In this document: piece by piece, positions 57,710-64,000 of the stretch | How positions within the stretch are numbered: position 1 is the stretch's first letter | Layout: each line of letters starts with the position of its first letter | Origin: Glycine soja | Lineage: Eukaryota > Streptophyta > Magnoliopsida > Fabales > Fabaceae | Assembly: GCF_004193775.1 (NCBI RefSeq) | Contig: NC_041011.1 | Location: 18,130,615-18,194,614 of the forward strand | DNA: 64,000 bases | Direction: 5' to 3' | Program-made: the position numbers and the translations under genes | The notes under the pieces: generated by a model | The model's input: the letters and a program-made list of their open reading frames with translations, nothing else | Database searches by the model: none | What the model was told of the DNA's origin: nothing

Positions 57710-59614
57710 ATCTTCATCTAGGTGATGTTCTTTTGCTTCCTCTATCTTTTTGTTCGGTGAATTCTCTTTAATTCCCTTTTCTTCATCTTATTCTCCATGT
57801 ATATCCTCCATTTTCTTGTGGTTTGGTGCTGTTTAGAGTAGATTAAAAAAAAAATCGATTAAATCTTAGATCTACACTTGTTCTTGCATTGCTATGGTTC
57901 AAATTTTGTAGATCTACTCTTGAATCATGTTTTTGTGTTGATTTTAGGTTCTATCATTTTTCATTCATAATATTCTTGTGCTGAACCTTAGATCTAAATT
58001 TTCTTCCAAAATATTGATTAGAAAAAAAAACACAAAAATCTATGTGTAAATCACTTAATCCATGTTGTCTTAGAGTAATGTTTAGTCATAGTAATTGTCA
58101 CATTATGTTCTAAGTTTGTGTTGAATTTTTATTTTGTTGATTGAATTCTAGATACATTTGTTCATGTATTCTTGTCATTCTTAGCCTATCTTTTGAATTT
58201 TGAGTCTAATTCATGCATGTTATTTAGTTCATAACATGTTCTAAATCAATTCCTAGAAGTAGTCTTGTTCTTGAACTTTTTTTTGTTTTCTAAGTTTCCT
58301 ACATGATGCCTATGATGAAGTTGAGTTGTGGTGCTGAGTTGTGGCTGGATTTGTGAATCAAAATAAGTCTTAAGCTCTCTTGAATTGTGTTATTCAATAT
58401 AATTGAGCATAAGCAAACACAAATTGTAACTATCCAAGCCTTAAGCAACATAAACACTACTCTTGATTTCTAGGTTGAAATCGCTGGTGCTGGCAGCTTG
58501 AACATATGAACTTGTATAAATTACTGGGAATTGGTCACTACGTTTTTTGAGCTGAAAGTTTTACCGAATTTTCTAGACATCTGGACCAAAATTATAAAAA
58601 AAGAACCAAGCGAATTGGATTAAATGAAAAAATAAGAAAAATCGCACAAGTTGGCAGACAAATCAGTGTCCAGGAAAAAAAAAAGTGAAAGGAAAGTGTG
58701 CTTGTTGTTTTGGCTCAAAATTTGTTCTATAATTGGTGTCTATTTTATACGAATCCAAGTTCTGAAATTTAAATTGAAAATTATTGTGAAAACAAGTGCC
58801 AAAACTATAGGTTTCTTGAGTCTTTTTTTTTTTAGTTTTTCTACTCTACTCTAGAGCCATTCTAGGTTTCTCTTTGAGTCCTAGCTTGCTTTTTTGTGCT
58901 TTTCATTGCTTTAATTGTTGAATAATCCTTGAAAATTTGTCTTGTTAAAACTCTATAGGTTTAGCTTTAATTTCATTTTTTTTGGTCTTTGGTTATTGCT
59001 TGTCTCTTTGTTTCCTTGGTTGTGAGTTGCCATATAGGGAATTGGAAAGGAGGATTAGTGCCATATCTTGAAGAATTTGAGTCAAGAAGAAAGGGGCCAA
59101 CCACCTTAAGAGCTATTGGACTAAGAAGCACTCCAAATTGAGTGAAACACTAAAGAGAGAATAGCCACCACAATTGAGGACTTTTTTTTTTCTTTGTAAT
59201 TTTGTAATTGGCAATTTGCTTTGCTTTCAAATTTTGTAACAAAAAGGCCTTTCATTGGAAGTAAGTTGGGAGCCTCCGCTAGGTCACCCTACATCCATTT
59301 GTGTGTAATAATTTTAGGCAATTTTCCCTTAGGATAGTGAGTGTTTTGTTGGGAACCTTAAATGAGGTCATCCAAACACTCTTAGGATCCGCCTAGTTTG
59401 CATTTCTTGCACTTTAATTTCTTGCTTACTTTCATAGCTTATTTCTTTTACCCTCCATTGTCAAACCACCTAGATAGCTTGCCTTTTACCAATTAGTTTT
59501 TACCTTATCTTTCACACCTCTTTTAGTGTTTATTTTGGCTAGTTTCAACCATAGTTTCTTTTACCTTTTGTTTTCAAACCCCCAACAAGAAAGAACCATA
59601 ACTTAGGAACCAAC
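57710..59614 (+). other. G2 untranslated leader
   Basis: About 1.9 kb without a meaningful open frame, pyrimidine-rich in part. It is an unusually long leader, as in several plant gypsy lineages. The 67-codon frame at 58651-58854 has no recognised domain. Confidence 0.6.
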
Positions 59615-62600
59615 ATGAGTCTTCATTCTTCATCTAGTGTTAATGGTGAGGGTTCTACTCCTAAGGACCCTTTGTATAAGATATTAGATGAGTTGAGATC
59701 CCTTAAGTTGTGGAAAGAAAAACAAGAGAGAAAAGAAAAAGGTAAAAAAAGAGTGGAAGAAATAAGTCAAGATGAAAGAGAGAAAATAAGAGAGGAAGAA
59801 AGAAGAAAAATAATGAAAGAAATGAAAAGAGAAAAACATGCCTCCTATAGTAGTCATGACTCTTGCAAGAGTTTAAGTGAAGAACTTAGCGACTATTATA
59901 GAGGGCGTCATAGTTCACATACTAAACATCACTCCCAAAGAAGAGAAAAGGATAGAAGGCCTCAAGAAGTTAACATTAGCCTCCCATATTTCCACGGAAA
60001 AGATAATGTTGAGGCCTACTTAGATTGGGAAATGAAGGTTGAACAACTCTTTGCTTGCCATCATATTAGCGAAGAGAGAAAAGTTCCATTGGCTACCCTT
60101 AGCTTTCAAGGGTATGCCCTCTATTGGTGGACTTCCCTTGTTAAAGAACGAAGGATTCGTGGGGATCCTCCAGTAGAGTATTGGAATGATCTTAAGAGTG
60201 CCCTTAGGAAGAGGCACATTCCCTCCTACTATGAAAGGGAGCTTATGGACAAGCTCCAAAGTCTTAGACAAGGGAGTATGAGTGTTGAAGAATATAGACA
60301 GCAAATGAAACTACTCCTTTTAAGAGCTGGACTTAGGGAGGAGGAAAGAACAAGCATAGCTAGGTTCCTTAGTGGGCTCAATATGGAAGTGAGGGACAAG
60401 GTTGAACTCCTTCCATATAGGGACCTAGATGAGCTAGTCCAACTTTGTATAAGAGTGGAGCAACAACTTAAAAGAAAGCCTTCTTCAAAATCTTATGGCT
60501 CTCACTCTTATCCAAGGAAGGACCAAGCCCATGGAATTTTAGGGGCTGCACCTTCAAAACCAAAGGAAGATAAGGGTAAGACCATAGAGAAATACACCCC
60601 TAAGACTAGTTCCCAAGAAAGGACTAGCAACATTAAATGCTTCAAATGTCTTGGGAGAGGTGACATTGCCTCTCAATGCCCCACAAAGAAAACCATGATC
60701 ATGAGGGGTCAAGACATTTATAGTAGTCAAGAGGAGACTACTTCTTGCCCTTCCTCTAGTGGAAGTGAAGATGAAGTAAGGGGTGAAGAGTCTAGTGAGG
60801 AAGTCTACCCCTATGAAGAAGGTGACCTCTTAATGGTTAGAAGGCTCCTTGGAGGTCAATCTTGTGATCTATCTCAATCCCAAAGAGAGAACATCTTTCA
60901 TACAAGATGCAAAATTTTAGATAAAACTTGTTCTCTCATTGTGGATAGTGGATCTTGTTGCAATTGTTGTAGCACAAGATTAGTTTCCAAGTTGAACCTC
61001 ACTATCATTCCCCACCCAAAACCTTATAAACTTCAATGGCTCAATGAGCAAGGGAAAATGATAGTTAACCAACAAGTGAAGGTACCTTTCTCCATTGGGA
61101 CATATAAGGATGAAGTTAATTGTGATATAGTTCCCATGGAGGCAGGACATATTCTTTTAGGAAGGCCGTGACAATTTGATAGGAAGATCATTTATAATGG
61201 CCTAACTAATAAGATTACCCTCACTCATCTTGGCACTAAATTTGTGTTGCATCCTCAAACACCTTCACAGGTGGCCAAAGATCAACTAACTATGAAAGAT
61301 AAGAGGGATGAGGAAGAAAAATTAGAAAAACAAAAGAAAAAGAAGGATAGTAAGGCCTTGTCTTCAAAGGCCAGGGGGAAGGAAAAAGAGGGAAAGGATT
61401 CCTCCAAGAAGATTGTTAAGAAGGAAAATCATTTTGCAACAAAAGGTGATATTAAAAGAGCACTCCTTCTTAAACAATCTTTCTACCTTCTCCTATCAAG
61501 GGAAACATCCCTTAGCACTGCCATAATTCCTACATTTGAGACCTTACCCCCAAAGGTCCAAGAACTCTTACATGAATTTGGTGATATATTTCCCAAAGAG
61601 ATACCCCCTGGGCTACCTCCTTTAAGGGGAATAGAACACCAAATAGATTTAGTCCCAGGAGCAAGCCTTCCTAATAGGCCAGCCTATAGGACTAACCCTC
61701 AGGAGACTAAGGAGATAGAGTCTCAGGTTAAAGAATTGTTGGAGAAGGGCTGGGTCCAAGAGAGCCTAAGCCCATGTGTTGTGCCAGTGTTGTTGGTGCC
61801 CAAAAAGGATGGTACGTGGAGAATGTGTACAGATTGTAGGGCCATCAACAACATCACTGTAAAGTATAGGCACCCCATTCCTAGACTTTATGATTTGCTT
61901 GATGAGTTGCATGGTGCCAATATCTTTTCAAAAATTGATCTTAAAAGTGGTTATCACCAAATCAGGATGAAAAAGGGTGATGAGTGGAAAAATGCTTTCA
62001 AGACCAAGTTTGGTTTGTATGAATGGCTAGTGATGCCTTTTGGGCTCACTAATGCACCAAGCACCTTTATGAGGCTTATGCATCATGTCTTATGGGATTT
62101 CATAAGTAGATTTGTAGTTGTTTATTTTGATGATATTTTAGTGTATAGTAGGAGCCTAGATGATCACTTAGGACATCTCAGACAAGTTCTTTCAGTCCTT
62201 AGGAAAAACACCCTCTATGCAAATATAGAGAAGTGTACCTTTTGTGTAGATAATATAGTTTTCTTAGGTTTTGTAGTTGGTAGAAATGGGGTCCAAGTGG
62301 ACCCTGAGAAAATCAAGGCCATCCAAGAATGGCCCACCCCAAAAAGTGTGGGAGATATTAGGAGCATCCATGGGTTAGCAAGCTTCTATAGAAGGTTCGT
62401 TCCTAATTTCTCTACAATTGCATCACCTCTCAATGAGCTGGTGAAGAAGAATGTGGCATTTACCTGGGGTGAAAAACAAGAGCAAGCCTTTGCTTTGCTC
62501 AAAGAAAAGCTTACTAAGGCACCTGTTCTAGCTCTTCCTGACTTTTCTAAAACTTTTGAGCTAGAATGTGATTCCTCTGGAGTGGGAGTTGGAGCTGTAT

Positions 62601-64000
62601 TGTTACAAGGTGGGCACCCTATTGCTTATTTTAGTGAAAAACTTCATAGTGCCACCCTCAACTACCCCACCTATGATAAAGAGCTTTATGCCTTAATAAG
62701 AGCCCTCCAAACTTGGGAACATTACCTTGTTTCCAAGGAATTTGTCATTCATAGTGATCATCAATCACTTAAGTACATTAGAGGGCAAAACAAGTTAAAC
62801 AAGAGGCATGCAAAATTGGTAGAGTACCTAGAGCAATTTCCATATGTTATCAAATACAAAAAGGGAAAAACAAATGTGGTAGCTGATGCCCTCTCTAGGA
62901 GACACACATTGTTTTGCTCCCTAGGAGCTCAAATTTTAGGATTTGATAATATTAGGGACTTGTATGCTTTAGATGAAAATTTCTCTCCCATTTATGAGAG
63001 TTGTGGGAAAAAGGCCCAAGATGGATTCTATTTGGCTGAGGGGTATTTGTTCAAAGAGGGAAAGCTTTGCATACCCCAAGGATCCATTAGGAAATTACTT
63101 GTGAAAAAGAGCCATGAGGGTGGGCTCATGGGCCACTTTGGGATAGACAAGACCCTTGTCTTACTCAAAGAAAAGTTTTATTAGCCCCATATGAAGAAAG
63201 ATGTCCATAAGCATTGCACTAGGTGTGTGGCTTGTTTACAAGCCAAGTCTAGGGTGATGCCTCATGGGCTATACACACCCTTACCCATCCCATCTGCACC
63301 TTGGGTAGACATTAGTATGGACTTTGTCCTTGGGCTTCCTAGAACCCAAAGAGGTGTAGACTCTATCTTTGTGGTGGTGGATAGGTTTAGCAAGATGGCA
63401 CACTTTATACCATGCCACAAGGTGGATGATGCTTCCCACATCTCAAAACTCTTTTTCAAGGAAGTTATGAGACTTCATGGTTTGCCTAGGACCATTGTGT
63501 CAGATAGAGATGCTAAGTTCCTTAGCCACTTCTGGAAAACCTTATGGGCTAAGCTAGGAACTAAACTTCTTTTCTCTACCACTTGTCATCCACAAACTGA
63601 TGGGCAAATAGAAGTAGTAAATAGGTCTTTATCCACCCTTTTAAGGGCTCTTCTGAAAGGCAACCATAAGTCTTGGGATGAGTATCTTCCTCATGTAGAA
63701 TTTGCCTACAACAGGGGGGTTCATAGAACCACCAAGCAGTCCCCTTTTGAGGTTGTCTATGGGTTCAATCCCCTAACACCGTTAGACCTCATTCCCCTCC
63801 CACTGGACACTTCTTTTATACATAAAGAAGGGGAATCTAGGTCAGAATTTGTAAAGAAGTTGCATGAGAGGGTTAAGAACCAAATAGAGAACCAAACAAA
63901 GGTGTATTCAACTAAAGGCATTGGAGGAAGAAAAGAGCTAGTTCTTAATGAGGGTGACTGGATTTGGCTCCATCTTAGGAAGGATAGATTCCCTACTAAA
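59615..64000 (+). pseudogene. G2 gag-pol polyprotein with two internal stops, truncated by the window edge
   Basis: One frame from ATG 59615 to the end of the window, interrupted by TGA at 61169-61171 (after protease) and TAG at 63182-63184 (before integrase). Gag spans about residues 115-300 (PYFHGKDNVEAYLDWEMKVE), preceded by a highly charged Lys/Glu/Arg N-terminal region. The zinc knuckle CFKCLGRGDIASQC has Asp where His is expected. The protease has IVDSGSC. RT runs from [13 protein letters not shown] to YFDDILVYS (about 62123) with the catalytic pair intact. RNase H has [19 protein letters not shown] and VADALSRR. Integrase runs from 63100 (HHCC finger with [11 protein letters not shown]; Asp in SMDF and VSDRDA; Glu in DGQIEVVNR) and continues off the edge. 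Integrase after RT marks it as Ty3/gypsy. Both stops fall where a Trp codon would be a single G-to-A change away. Confidence 0.93.

Larger units (their letters stand above)
56800..64000 (+). mobile_element. Ty3/gypsy element, family G2, 5' part (continues beyond the window)
   Basis: 5' LTR 56800-57694, PBS, a 1.9-kb leader, then gag-pol in gypsy order (gag, protease, RT, RNase H, integrase). The 3' LTR lies outside the window. The related fragment at 13621-14787 supplies the missing 3' end of this family. Confidence 0.93.

Overview
This window is plant nuclear DNA from a nested transposable-element region, with no gene that looks functional. Several features suggest a legume of the soybean (Glycine) type: repeated TGGTAATCGATTACCA palindromes, an Athila/Calypso-like gypsy relic, CACTA elements with AACCGATGTTAA-type subterminal repeats, and AT-rich intergenic DNA with long (TA)n tracts. 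The species is inferred from these features and was not tested. I saw no bacterial or organellar operon structure, no rRNA and no convincing tRNA.

Layout, left to right. 475-2925 (-) is a decayed replication protein A (RPA70-like) gene. 3333-11555 is a CACTA transposon with an ATT target-site duplication; a Ty1/copia retrotransposon (4294-~10298) with broken gag-pol is inserted in it. 12280-13223 (-) is a decayed Ulp1-protease-like gene of the kind carried by CACTA elements. 13621-14787 is the 3' end of a Ty3/gypsy element (family G2: polyprotein C-terminus plus LTR). 14788-18614 is a heavily degraded Athila-like gypsy relic on the minus strand. 18615-20075 is a truncated long LTR (family L, minus orientation). 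20076-21835 is another retroelement fragment with a palindrome array. 21840-24646 and 30054-30480 carry B3-domain gene fragments and a duplicated non-coding segment. A nearly complete Ty3/gypsy chromovirus (G1, 24652-30048, minus, TSD AACAT) is inserted in that segment.

31202-34048 is a large inverted repeat (about 545-bp arms). 36229-37868 holds six exons of a kinesin-14 gene with parts of the motor missing, and a CACTA-type terminus lies downstream at 39474. 40190-50870 is dominated by copies of a CACTA-like repeat (R), partly head to tail, mixed with LINE and copia debris and a few unrecognised exons. 50870-54945 is a CACTA relic holding a second Ulp1-like pseudogene, which is split by a full-length solo LTR of family L (52236-53782, TSD CCTAC). 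56800-64000 is the 5' LTR, PBS, leader and gag-pol of a G2-family gypsy element that runs off the window.

The most unusual signal is in LTR family L. Its transcribed part, downstream of the TATA box, carries an array of small hairpins with a constant 9-nt loop (AGGGTACAT in the sense strand) and stems that differ from hairpin to hairpin while staying perfectly complementary. A second hairpin series and a set of ATCGAT-centred palindromes occur in the same LTR. Both copies of this LTR, about 34 kb apart and in opposite orientation, keep this architecture.
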